This document shows positions 37,643-46,289 of a stretch of 64,000 nt of DNA, in pieces. The stretch comes from Paracoccus sp. C2R09 (GTDB lineage Bacteria; Pseudomonadota; Alphaproteobacteria; Rhodobacterales; Rhodobacteraceae): the NCBI RefSeq assembly GCF_018860625.1, contig NZ_JAHKQB010000018.1, positions 1-64,000 on the forward strand, written 5' to 3'. The notes beneath the pieces are model-generated. The model worked only from the letters and a program-made list of their open reading frames with translations. It made no database searches and was not told the origin of the DNA. The first letter of the stretch is position 1, and each line of letters starts with the position of its first letter. The translations under genes were made by a program, and so were the position numbers.

Positions 37643-39295
37643 ATGTCGGACACGCATTTCGATTACATCGTCGTGGGCGGGGGCACCGCGGGGTGCCTGC
37701 TTGCCAACCGGCTGAGCGCGGACCCCGCCAACCGGGTGCTGCTGCTGGAGGCGGGCAAGGCCGACAACTATCCCTGGATCCATGTTCCGGTCGGCTATCT
37801 CTATTGCATTGGCAATCCGCGCACGGACTGGATGTATCATACCGAACCCGATGCGGGGCTGAACGGTCGGACGCTGCGCTATCCCCGCGGCAAGACCCTT
37901 GGCGGGTGTTCGTCCATCAACGGCATGATCTACATGCGCGGTCAGGCGCGCGATTACGACGGCTGGGCCCGGCTTACGGGCGAGGACGACTGGAACTGGG
38001 ACAATTCGCTTCGCGACTTCATGGCGCATGAGGATCACCACGCGCTGGATGGCGGGGCCGATCCGGTGACGGGGGACAACAGCCGCTTTTCGGACCTGCA
38101 TGGACATGGTGGCGAATGGCGCGTGGAGAAGCAGCGGCTGCGTTGGGATGTCCTCGACAGTTTCGCCACGGCGGCCACGCAGGCAGGGATCGCGCGGACC
38201 GAGGATTTCAACACGGGCGACAACGAGGGGGTCGGCTATTTCGACGTGAACCAGCGTTCGGGCTGGCGTTGGAGCAGTTCCAAGGCGTTCCTGCGTCCGG
38301 CCAGGTCGCGGCGGAACCTGACAGTCTGGACCGAGGCGCAGGTCGAAAGGCTGACCTTCGATCGGGCCGATGGCCGTTTGCGCTGCACGGGCGCCCGCGT
38401 GATCCGCAAGGGTCGGCCCGTTGCCGTGACCGCAGGTCGCGAGGTCGTGCTGTCGGCGGGCGCGATCAATTCGCCCCAGATCCTGCAGCTGTCCGGGATC
38501 GGTCCCGGAGAGCTTCTGAAGCGCCACGGGATCGAGGTGCTGCGCGACGCGCCGGTGGGTTGCAACCTGCAGGATCACCTGCAGATCCGCGCGGCCTTTC
38601 GGGTGGCGGGCACGCGCACGCTGAACACGCTGGCGGGCAACCTGATGGGCAAGGCGATGATCGGTGCGGAATATCTGTTCAGACGATCGGGACCGATGAG
38701 CATGTCGCCCAGCCAGCTGGGTGCCTTCACGCGCTCGGACCCCGATCGCAGCCATGCCAACCTGCAATATCACGTGCAGCCGCTCAGCCTCGATGCCTTT
38801 GGCGAACCGCTGCACCGCTTTGCGGCCATGACCGTCAGCGTCTGCAACCTGAACCCGACCAGCCGTGGGACGGTCCACATCCGTTCCGCCGATTACCGGG
38901 ATGCGCCCATGATCGCGCCCAACTATCTGGCCACGCCCGAGGATCGACAGGTGGCCGCCGACAGCCTGCGCCAGGTGCGCCGCATCATGGACCAGCCCGC
39001 GATGCGCCCCTATCGCCCCGATGAGTTCAAGCCGGGCGCGCAGTATCGCAGCGATGACGACCTGACGCGGCTGGCGGGCGATATCGCCAGCACGATCTTT
39101 CACCCCGCGGGGACCGTGAAGATGGGGCGGGCCGACGACGATGCAGCCGTGCTGGATCCGCAATTGCGGGTGAAGGGCGTCGCGGGGCTGCGCGTCGTCG
39201 ATGCCAGCGTCATGCCGACGATCACCAGCGGCAACACCAACTCCCCCACGCTGATGATCGCGGAAAAGGCCGCGCGCTGGATGCTTGCGGGCTGA
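37643..39295 (+). CDS. GMC-family oxidoreductase (choline-dehydrogenase-like)
   Basis: A 550-residue FAD enzyme. The Rossmann motif VVGGGTAGCLLANRLS is near residues 10-25, GMC signature 1 GKTLGGCSSINGMIYMRG near 84, signature 2 SAGAINSPQILQLSGIGP near 272, and the catalytic HPAGTVKMG near 490 followed by VVDASVMPTITSGNT. It is close to BetA choline dehydrogenase, but related enzymes oxidise other alcohols. Start at 37643 follows GGGAGGG; earlier in-frame starts are inside lysR. A BCCT transporter follows. Confidence 0.9.
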   Translation: MSDTHFDYIVVGGGTAGCLLANRLSADPANRVLLLEAGKADNYPWIHVPVGYLYCIGNPRTDWMYHTEPDAGLNGRTLRYPRGKTLGGCSSINGMIYMRGQARDYDGWARLTGEDDWNWDNSLRDFMAHEDHHALDGGADPVTGDNSRFSDLHGHGGEWRVEKQRLRWDVLDSFATAATQAGIARTEDFNTGDNEGVGYFDVNQRSGWRWSSSKAFLRPARSRRNLTVWTEAQVERLTFDRADGRLRCTGARVIRKGRPVAVTAGREVVLSAGAINSPQILQLSGIGPGELLKRHGIEVLRDAPVGCNLQDHLQIRAAFRVAGTRTLNTLAGNLMGKAMIGAEYLFRRSGPMSMSPSQLGAFTRSDPDRSHANLQYHVQPLSLDAFGEPLHRFAAMTVSVCNLNPTSRGTVHIRSADYRDAPMIAPNYLATPEDRQVAADSLRQVRRIMDQPAMRPYRPDEFKPGAQYRSDDDLTRLAGDIASTIFHPAGTVKMGRADDDAAVLDPQLRVKGVAGLRVVDASVMPTITSGNTNSPTLMIAEKAARWMLAG

Positions 39296-39537
39296 GGGGG
39301 CATCCCTCGAACCGGGCTGGTGGACTGTCGCGAACGCACCTATACGCGGCGGTCTGAACGACGCGCCGCAGGGAAATCCGGGGCCATGCCGGGGCCCATC
39401 TGCGGGCTCTTGGCATTTATGGGCACCAGATGGCCGGTCGGCGCGTTCAAACCGAACGGTTCGACAGGCCCTGCCGATCTCATCCCGCGAAACGGGTGGC
39501 AGGCCGGATCGAACCCGGACCCCATGACGGAGTGCCC

Positions 39538-41184
39538 ATGGTCGATGAACCCCCTCTGATGGACCTGCCCATCAACACCGCCGATCGCGGTTTCTACGAC
39601 GGCTTTGCCAAGAGCGTCGCGATCCCCTCGAAGATCCTCGTCAGCGCATTGATCGTCTGGGCGATCTCGGTGCCCGAGAATGCGAATGCGGTGCTGAACG
39701 CGCTGAACGGCGCGATGCTGAAAAGCTTTGCCAGCTGGTACATCTGGGTCGTCGCCCTGTTCCTGATCCTGTGCATCGTCCTGGCGCTTGTCCCGGCCTC
39801 GGGTCGTCTGAAGCTGGGGCTGCCCGACGACCAGCCCGAATTCACGCGCTTCTCCTGGTTCTCAATGATGTTCGGGGCGGGGATCGGCATCGGCATGCTG
39901 ACCTTCGCCACGGCCGAGCCGATGTATCATTTCGGGAACAATCCCGATGTCATCATGGGCCGCACGACCGCATCGGCGGCGGACAACGTCACTGCCGCCT
40001 ATGCCTGGTCGTTCCTGCATTGGGGCCTGTCGGCCTGGGCCTGCTATGCGCTGGTGGGGATGGCGCTGGCCTATTTCTCGTATCGGCGGAACCTCCCGCT
40101 GACGGTGCGTTCGGCGCTGACGCCGCTGTTCGGAACGTGGATGTCGGGGCCCGCGGGCCATGTCGTCGACATCGTCGCGGTGGTCGCGACCATCCTGGGG
40201 GTGGCGCAGACATTGGGCTTCGGCGTCGCGCAATTCGTGGCGGGTCTGAACCGGATCGGCTTCGGCGACTGGGTCGTGCAGGCCGACGGGAACCCCAGCA
40301 CGGCAGGCATCGTGATCGCGCTGGTCGTGATCCTGGGTGCCTCGACCATGTCGGCGCTGTCGGGCGTGGGCAAGGGGGTCAAATGGCTCTCAAACCTCAA
40401 CATGGGGCTCAGCTTCTTCCTGCTGGCCTTCTTCCTGATTTTCGGATCGACCTTCTTCGGGCTGAATGCGCTGGGATCGGGTCTGGTCGCCTATGTCACG
40501 CGCCTGCCCGAGATGCTGTTCACCGTCTGGCATGCCGATGGCAGCCAGACGCAGGACGCGCTGGCATCCTGGCAGGGCGCCTGGTCGGTCTTCTACTGGG
40601 CATGGTGGATCGCCTTCGCGCCCTTCGTGGGCGTGTTCCTCGCCCGGATCTCGCGCGGGCGGAGCATTCGCGAATACGTCCTGGGCGCGATGATCGTGCC
40701 GTCGATGATGTGCTTCGTCTGGTTCACGGTCGTGGGCGGCACCGCGATCGACCTGACGCTGAACGGATCGGCGGGTGATGCGATTTCCGGGGCCGGGCAG
40801 GAAAGCCAGTTGTTCGCGATGCTGGACCTGATGCTGTCCAGCGGCATGGCGCTGATGATGGCGGGTGTCGTCGTGGTGCTGCTGCTGACCTATCTGGTGA
40901 CGACGGCGGATTCGGCGATCCTGATCGTGAACACGATCAATGCCGCGGGCGAGGAGAGCCCCAAGGGCGGCATCCACATCATCTTCTGGGGGCTTGCGCT
41001 CAGCTTCGTGGTGGGCGGGCTGCTGCTGGTTGGCGGCCTGGACGCGATCAAGACGGCCATGGTCATCGGTGCGCTGCCCTTCAGCTTCGTGATGTTCCTG
41101 ATGTGCATCGCCCTGGTGAAGGCCGTGATCAAGGACGGCATCCGCGAGAAGAACGGCGTCCAGTCGTTCCATATCGAGGACTGA
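39538..41184 (+). CDS. BCCT-family betaine/carnitine/choline transporter
   Basis: A 548-residue inner-membrane transporter with about 12 membrane segments. The motif FSWFSMMFGAGIGIGMLTFATAEPMYHF (glycine-rich TM3) and the signature region with WAWWIAFAPFVGVFLARISRGRSIRE, which carries the tryptophan box, are diagnostic. Probable substrate is a quaternary amine taken up for osmoprotection or catabolism; the adjacent GMC enzyme suggests choline or a relative. A start at 39559 is also possible. A 242-base gap upstream holds a hairpin (CCTGCC/GGCAGG, about 39469-39503). Confidence 0.9.
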   Translation: MVDEPPLMDLPINTADRGFYDGFAKSVAIPSKILVSALIVWAISVPENANAVLNALNGAMLKSFASWYIWVVALFLILCIVLALVPASGRLKLGLPDDQPEFTRFSWFSMMFGAGIGIGMLTFATAEPMYHFGNNPDVIMGRTTASAADNVTAAYAWSFLHWGLSAWACYALVGMALAYFSYRRNLPLTVRSALTPLFGTWMSGPAGHVVDIVAVVATILGVAQTLGFGVAQFVAGLNRIGFGDWVVQADGNPSTAGIVIALVVILGASTMSALSGVGKGVKWLSNLNMGLSFFLLAFFLIFGSTFFGLNALGSGLVAYVTRLPEMLFTVWHADGSQTQDALASWQGAWSVFYWAWWIAFAPFVGVFLARISRGRSIREYVLGAMIVPSMMCFVWFTVVGGTAIDLTLNGSAGDAISGAGQESQLFAMLDLMLSSGMALMMAGVVVVLLLTYLVTTADSAILIVNTINAAGEESPKGGIHIIFWGLALSFVVGGLLLVGGLDAIKTAMVIGALPFSFVMFLMCIALVKAVIKDGIREKNGVQSFHIED

Positions 41185-41191
41185 AAGACCG

Positions 41192-41219
41192 GCAGGGCGG
41201 CCATCCATCGTCGCCCTGC
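41192..41219 (+). terminator. hairpin after the BCCT gene
   Basis: GCAGGGCG (41192-41199) pairs with CGCCCTGC (41212-41219) around a 12-base loop, eight bases after the stop. No T-run. From here to 41630 no gene is evident. Confidence 0.4.
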
Positions 41220-41630
41220 ATTCCGGAAACACGCTGTCATGGCCGGTCGCTGCCCGGTGACGGTTCGACAGGCTTGGCATTCTCGGCCCCATGAGGATGC
41301 GGGGTAAGGGTCGCATCGCGATGATGCGCACGCCCGCAGGGCAGCTGCGGAACTTTCCATGCGAACGCGCCGGCGGGCATTGCGCCGAGTTCCTTCTAAA
41401 TTCCAGGCATCCCGGTTTTGCCATCTGCGATCTGATGCCTGATCTGTCCTGCACAGACAGGTCCAAGCGCGATCCGAAATGCGGGCATCGCGAACCGGTT
41501 TCCGCGTGGCGATGAACGGTGTTCCATCTAAGGTGTTGATATTAGTGTGTTTTCATCCGGACACAGGCCTTGGGATCGCGCTACGAACATGAAACCGCTA
41601 AGTTCTGTCGTGTTTGAATGGTTTCTTGTC

Positions 41631-42041
41631 ATGTCGCTTCAGCCGTCCCGTGAATTCGTCCAGGCTGCCCAGGGATCCCCGTGCAACATACGCGAATCCG
41701 AGCTTATCGATTGCGCGCGGGTCATCTGCATTTCCTTCATGATGTTCACCCATCTGAAAGAGTATCAGGGGTCGATCCTGTATGGCGGGCAGTTGAACGC
41801 ACTGGGCGTGCTGACCAACGACTATCTGGGCCGGGCCAGTGTTCCGGCGCTGAGCCTGGTCAGCGGATATCTTCTTGCGATGGGGGCTGTGCGCAAGCCA
41901 TCCGTAACGGTTCGCGATTTTGCGACGAAGAAGGCAAGATCCGTTCTGGCGCCGGTTCTGGTCTGGCTTGCCGCATCCTGCCTGGCGGCGTCTGTTGGAG
42001 GGCCGGGCACGCTTGCCCCAGGTCTTGGGTTGAAGCGGTAA
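41631..42041 (+). pseudogene. truncated acyltransferase-3-like membrane protein
   Basis: The 136-residue product starts like an integral-membrane acyltransferase: ESELIDCARVICISFMMFTHL (TM1 with the conserved region) then YLGRASVPALSLVSGYLLAMGA and ARSVLAPVLVWLAASC. Such enzymes run to 330 or more residues; here homology stops near residue 125 and the frame ends a few codons later. No other frame continues it, so it looks like a 5' remnant. Starts at 41547 and 41589 are also possible. It may have been cut when the RTX region was rearranged. Confidence 0.6.
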
Positions 42042-42394
42042 TTGGGACGGGAGCTGCTTGTATCAGCTTGGGCGCGGCCCAGTTTCCGAGGTCTGCACAT
42101 GCTGCTTTGACCGGGCCATGACAGTAAAAGTCGCAACACATGGTGCAATACCGGAGCCGTCTGTGAAAACCGCATTCATCAGCGCGTACAAGCTGGTCGC
42201 GGCCTTGATACCGTCGCAGCGGCCCCAACTTGGCAACCGATACGGAGTATAGGGAAACGTCGGCGTCACCGGTTGATCGACCAATAGATGTAAATTTGGA
42301 AAAAAATTCTTGCTTGGCGGTATTTCGCCGGCCTATCTGCATATGAGCGATCAAATAACTTTCTCGTGATACCAGATAGCTTCAAGGACATTCC
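42042..42394. other. 353-base gap ahead of the RTX gene
   Basis: No gene is recognisable. The last 130 bases are AT-richer than the surroundings (for example TTTGGAAAAAAATTC at about 42294-42308) and probably hold the RTX promoter; a GGCG-N6-CGCC dyad lies near 42316. AAGGAC before 42395 is the ribosome binding site. Confidence 0.4.
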
Positions 42395-44920
42395 ATGCCC
42401 GATACCGGATCTTCCCGCCTGATCTCATTCGATGCACCGACAATTCTCGATCTGCGCAATGGGGCGGTGGACGCGACATTTGCCGCAAGTATAGACGACC
42501 CCGATGGCATCGAGTGGGTCGTCATATGGTATGACCGCCCTCTGGCGACGGATACGGGTGCTTATGCACTCGAGATCATTTCTGGCTATGGAAGCGACTG
42601 GGATGACGGTAGCCATAGCAACACGGTCGAGGTTCTGCCCCATAATGTCGGCGGCGATCTGAACATCACCCGCGTCGTGATCGAAGACAAGCTGGGAAAC
42701 GAAACGACGTTTTCGGATGATGCTTTGCGGGATATGGGCATCGACACGTCGATAAGCATTCGCAGTGTCGACCCGGATACCACCGCGCCTGAACTGACGT
42801 CGCTGGTTCTGCCGGATTCTGTCGATCTGAGCGCCGGCAGCACCGAGGCAGAGTTCACGGCATCGGGCGCTGATGCGAATGCCCTGGATGATGTGGTCAT
42901 CTTCTTCGATCGCGAATTGACGTGGCGGTACAGTCCTACTCTGGAGAGTGATCACGCAGTCGAAATCATATCTCAGGCGGATTGGACAGGCGAGGCCTTG
43001 ACCGAAGTGTCCGAGTTGTCGGCCTCGAACTATTCGGGGGCGGTCGATGTGAGAAAGGTGCAGATCACCGACGTCTACGGCAACAGCCGAGAATACAGCA
43101 ACGAACAACTTCGCGAGCTTGGTTTCGATACGTCGCTGGAACTGATCGGCACCTCCGCCCCGGGGCTTGATACCTATGTCGCGGAATTGCCCGAAACCAT
43201 CACCCTGCGCGAAGGCCAGTCGGTGGATCTGGGCCTGAATTTCGTGGGAATGACCAATCACTATGTCAGCTATGAATATTCGGTTTCGGCGGCAGGAGGC
43301 ACCGCGTCTGCATCCGATATCGGCCAGGTTTCGGGAAGCGGATCGCTGTCCATCTATTCCACGAGGCCCAGCAGCCGTTCGGAAACCGTCACGATTTCCG
43401 CGAACAGGGACGGTATCGCCGAAGCGACCGAGACGGCCTATCTGACCGTCAGCTTGTCGGGCAACATGACGTTTGCGGATGGCGGGACCATTCAGGTCGT
43501 CCAGATCAACATCCAGGACGACAACCTGACTGTCGGGGGCAATGGCCGCGACACGCTCTATGGCACCTCGGCCGCAGATACCTTCGAGGGTGGCCTGGGC
43601 AACGATCGCTACTACGTCACCTCAGGTGACCGTATCGTCGAGGGTGCCGGTGCCGGTGCCGGGACCGATACCGTCTACGCGAATATCGGCTACGCGCTGG
43701 ACGCCAATGTCGAGAACCTTGATCTGATCGGCTCGGGCCGGATCGACGGGGCGGGCAATGGCCTGGCGAACCGCATCGGCGGCAATGATGCAGCCAACAA
43801 GTTGAGCGGCTTTGCGGGTCATGACACCCTGTCGGGGGCCGGCGGCGACGACACGCTGAACGGCAATTACGGCAACGACACGCTGTCTGGCGGCGATGGG
43901 GTCGATCTGCTGAACGGTGGCGTGGGCGACGATCTGCTCTGGGGCGGGAACGGCAACGACCGGCTCTTTGGTCAGGCGGGGAACGATCGTCTGAACGGTC
44001 AGGCCGGGAACGACCTGCTGGGCGGTGCGGGCGGTGATGATACGCTGAACGGCAATGACGGCAACGACACGCTGGCAGGCGGCGATGGCGCGGATCTGCT
44101 GAATGGCGGCGGCGGTGACGATCTGCTTTGGGCCGGGAACGGTAATGACCGTCTCTTTGGTCAGGCGGGGGATGACCGTCTGAACGGTCAGGCCGGGAAC
44201 GACCTGCTGGGCGGTGCGGGCGGCGACGATACGCTGAACGGCAATGGCGGCAACGACACCCTGGCGGGCGGCGATGGCGCGGATCTGCTGAATGGCGGCG
44301 GCGGTGACGATCTTCTCTGGGGCGGGAACGGCGACGACCGGCTCTTTGGCCAGGCGGGTGCAGATCGCCTGAACGGCCAGGCCGGGGACGACCTGCTGGG
44401 CGGGGCCGGCGGCGACGATACGCTGAACGGCAACAACGGCAATGACACGCTTGCCGGGGCGAATGGTGCGGACAAGCTCTATGGTGGCGGTCACGACGAC
44501 GTCCTGTGGGGCGGGAACGGCAGCGATGTCCTGCATGGTCAGGCCGGGAACGACAGGCTGATCGGCGGAAACGGCGTGGATGTTCTGACCGGGGGCAACG
44601 GGGCGGATCACTTCGTCTTCACCAGCATCACCGAGAGCGGGGTGAATGCCCGTTTCCGCGATACCGTGACCGATTTCCGTCCGGGGCAGTCCGATCGGAT
44701 CGACCTGCGCGGGATCGATGCCGATGCCGGGTCGAACGGGAACCAGGCCTTCGACTTCATCGGCGATGACCGCTTCTCGGGCGAGGCGGGCCAGATCAGG
44801 TTCCACCACGCCGACGGAAATACCATCGTCATGGGTGATGTCGATGGCGACGCCCGCGGCGACTTTTCCATCGCGCTGCTGGGTCAGTTCGCGCTGTCCG
44901 AGAACGACTTCTTCCTGTGA
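42395..44920 (+). CDS. RTX calcium-binding secreted protein
   Basis: An 841-residue acidic protein without signal peptide, as expected for type I secretion. Residues about 14-122 and 135-250 are two copies of one unrecognised domain, each ending near GN..YS...LR.LG.DTS. Residues about 262-378 resemble a Calx-beta domain. From about 380 there are RTX nonapeptides (GGxGxDxLx); 63-residue (189-bp) blocks repeat four times from residue 482. The C-terminus (about 740-841, DFRPGQSDRIDLRGID onward) is like the secretion domain of serralysin-type proteins. No protease, lipase or toxin motif was seen. It may be a surface or matrix adhesin; no ABC/HlyD/TolC genes are in the window. Confidence 0.88.
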   Translation: MPDTGSSRLISFDAPTILDLRNGAVDATFAASIDDPDGIEWVVIWYDRPLATDTGAYALEIISGYGSDWDDGSHSNTVEVLPHNVGGDLNITRVVIEDKLGNETTFSDDALRDMGIDTSISIRSVDPDTTAPELTSLVLPDSVDLSAGSTEAEFTASGADANALDDVVIFFDRELTWRYSPTLESDHAVEIISQADWTGEALTEVSELSASNYSGAVDVRKVQITDVYGNSREYSNEQLRELGFDTSLELIGTSAPGLDTYVAELPETITLREGQSVDLGLNFVGMTNHYVSYEYSVSAAGGTASASDIGQVSGSGSLSIYSTRPSSRSETVTISANRDGIAEATETAYLTVSLSGNMTFADGGTIQVVQINIQDDNLTVGGNGRDTLYGTSAADTFEGGLGNDRYYVTSGDRIVEGAGAGAGTDTVYANIGYALDANVENLDLIGSGRIDGAGNGLANRIGGNDAANKLSGFAGHDTLSGAGGDDTLNGNYGNDTLSGGDGVDLLNGGVGDDLLWGGNGNDRLFGQAGNDRLNGQAGNDLLGGAGGDDTLNGNDGNDTLAGGDGADLLNGGGGDDLLWAGNGNDRLFGQAGDDRLNGQAGNDLLGGAGGDDTLNGNGGNDTLAGGDGADLLNGGGGDDLLWGGNGDDRLFGQAGADRLNGQAGDDLLGGAGGDDTLNGNNGNDTLAGANGADKLYGGGHDDVLWGGNGSDVLHGQAGNDRLIGGNGVDVLTGGNGADHFVFTSITESGVNARFRDTVTDFRPGQSDRIDLRGIDADAGSNGNQAFDFIGDDRFSGEAGQIRFHHADGNTIVMGDVDGDARGDFSIALLGQFALSENDFFL
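43841..44596 (+). repeat. 189-bp tandem repeat, about four copies, within the RTX gene
   Basis: The block beginning GGCGGCGACGACACGCTGAA recurs at 43841, 44030, 44219 and 44408, always 189 bases apart (63 codons, seven RTX nonamers). Copies are nearly identical at DNA level; the last is partly diverged. Confidence 0.85.
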
Positions 44921-44927
44921 CGGTGAA

Positions 44928-44959
44928 CTGCCGTTCCACGCATCCGCGTGGAACGGCAG
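44928..44959 (+). terminator. long perfect hairpin after the RTX gene
   Basis: CTGCCGTTCCACGC (44928-44941) and its exact 14-bp complement (44946-44959), loop ATCC. There is no T-run, so it is either a Rho-dependent end-protecting structure or an unusual terminator. The rest of the gap to 45127 shows no gene. Confidence 0.55.
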
Positions 44960-45127
44960 GCCATGGATACGGGGGATCGTCTGCAATGGCAGGTTTTCCG
45001 TGCACTGGCGGAGCGCGGAAGACCAAGTCACTGTTTCCAAGCGTTCAGCAGAAGCGCGGTGTGGAACGTTGTCAGACCGACGGATCCGTTCGTGGCATTG
45101 CCACGGCTTCCGGTCTCGAAATTCGCA

Positions 45128-45217
45128 TGGCGGAGGCGGTGGGATTCGAACCCACGGTGGGCGTTGACCCACGTCGGTTTTCAAGACCGGTGCATTAAAC
45201 CACTCTGCCACGCCTCC
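45128..45217 (-). tRNA. tRNA-Ser(UGA)
   Basis: A 90-nt class II tRNA on the minus strand with encoded CCA. Acceptor GGAGGCG pairs with CGCCTCC, the anticodon loop is CTTGAAA (45185-45179) with TGA, there is a long variable arm, and the T-loop is GTTCGAATC. It reads UCA codons. Confidence 0.96.
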
Positions 45218-45226
45218 GACCTGCGC

Positions 45227-45255
45227 GGATTAGCGGGTCGCAGGCAGGATCGCAA
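45227..45255 (-). promoter_or_regulatory. candidate tRNA-Ser promoter
   Basis: On the minus strand TTGCGA (45255-45250) and TAATCC (45232-45227) are 17 bases apart, ending 10 bases before the tRNA. This spacing fits a tRNA promoter. It lies just downstream of the lipoprotein gene. Confidence 0.5.
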
Positions 45256-45259
45256 GATG

Positions 45260-45763
45260 TCAGCGGCGCAGCGTGACCACGTTCGTGGCGCCCGAGATCT
45301 CGACGCCGGTCAGGCGCGCAAGCTGGCGGTGGGTCAGGGGCAGCGCCACGTTGATCGGATCCGTTACGGGGTTCGCGGGCAGGCCGGCTGCAGGATTGCC
45401 TTCCTCGGGGGGCAGGGCCACGAAACGCAGGCGCAGGATGCCGTCGGCATCCGGTTCCAGCTTGCCGCGCGCCTGCGGGCGCACCGGGATCAGCGCCGCA
45501 TCGCGATAGCCCTTGACCGGGGCGGCCCCCTGGACGACCAGCAGGCGGCCTTCGTTCAGCGGTTCCCACGCGGCCGAGAGGATCTGAGGGACGCCCGGCC
45601 GGGCATCGGACGCGCTGACATAGCCGCCCTCGGGGTCGATGCTGGGGGCAGGGCGGCTGTGCTTGGGCAGCCAGCCGAAAGGGTTCGCCCGGCTGTCGCC
45701 CAGACGTCCGCAGCCCGCGATCGCGGTGGCGCCGATCAGCAGCGGCAGGATGAATTTCGCCAT
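45260..45763 (-). CDS. small lipoprotein of unknown function
   Basis: A 167-residue protein with a lipoprotein signal peptide: hydrophobic h-region, then the lipobox-like TAIAGC with cysteine 18. The mature chain is proline-rich near the start, then hydrophilic. No known domain was recognised. Transcribed toward tRNA-Ser and divergent from sufE. It is a plausible conserved Rhodobacterales lipoprotein but I cannot assign a role. Confidence 0.8.
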   Translation of the reverse strand: MAKFILPLLIGATAIAGCGRLGDSRANPFGWLPKHSRPAPSIDPEGGYVSASDARPGVPQILSAAWEPLNEGRLLVVQGAAPVKGYRDAALIPVRPQARGKLEPDADGILRLRFVALPPEEGNPAAGLPANPVTDPINVALPLTHRQLARLTGVEISGATNVVTLRR

Positions 45764-45878
45764 GGCAGGTCCCCTTGTTCCGTGCCCCTCGTGATAGGGG
45801 AAACGAACTGCGCGGAAAAGCCTCTTTGACCTTGGCCGCGGGCCACGCTAGGCCATGCTGCAACGACAGGAGATTGCC

Positions 45879-46289
45879 ATGGCGACCGCAGCATTCGAAG
45901 AGATCGCAGAAAACTTCGACTTCCTCGACGACTGGGAGGATCGCTATCGCCACGTGATCGAGCTGGGCAAGGCCATGCCCCCGCTGGACCCCGCCCTGCA
46001 GGTGCCCGCGAACAAGGTCGATGGCTGCGCGAGCCAGGTCTGGATCCATCCGCAGATCGCCGAAGGGCGCTTCGATTTCCACGGAGAGAGCGACGCGCTG
46101 ATCGTGCGCGGCCTGATCGCCGTGCTGCACGCGCTCTATTCCGGGGTGCCGGTGGGCCAGGTCAGGGATATCGACGCCCAGGCGGAACTGTCCCGCCTGG
46201 GGTTGGATGAACACCTGTCGGCGCAGCGGTCGAACGGGCTGCGCGCGATGGTGGAACGGATCAGGCTGCTGTCCGCCGCCGCAAGCTGA
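45879..46289 (+). CDS. sufE: SufE-type cysteine-desulfurase sulfur acceptor
   Basis: SufE (136 residues) accepts sulfur from SufS and passes it to the Fe-S scaffold. The active-site cysteine is C50 in [14 protein letters not shown] 45879 follows ACAGGAGA. Its 3' end overlaps the convergent mnmA gene by 29 bases. Confidence 0.9.
   Translation: MATAAFEEIAENFDFLDDWEDRYRHVIELGKAMPPLDPALQVPANKVDGCASQVWIHPQIAEGRFDFHGESDALIVRGLIAVLHALYSGVPVGQVRDIDAQAELSRLGLDEHLSAQRSNGLRAMVERIRLLSAAAS

Noticed and set aside
43841..44596. Regular repeats as a CRISPR array
   Set aside because: The period is 189 bases, the repeats are in frame and encode RTX nonapeptides; there are no short repeat-spacer units.
43622..45211. 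Minus-strand frame of 529 codons opposite the RTX repeats
   Set aside because: Its repetitive protein mirrors the RTX repeat; it would run through tRNA-Ser.
45128..45217. tRNA-Ser as a proven island attachment site
   Set aside because: I found no second copy of the tRNA 3' end between 41185 and 45127 and no integrase, so only the position is suggestive.
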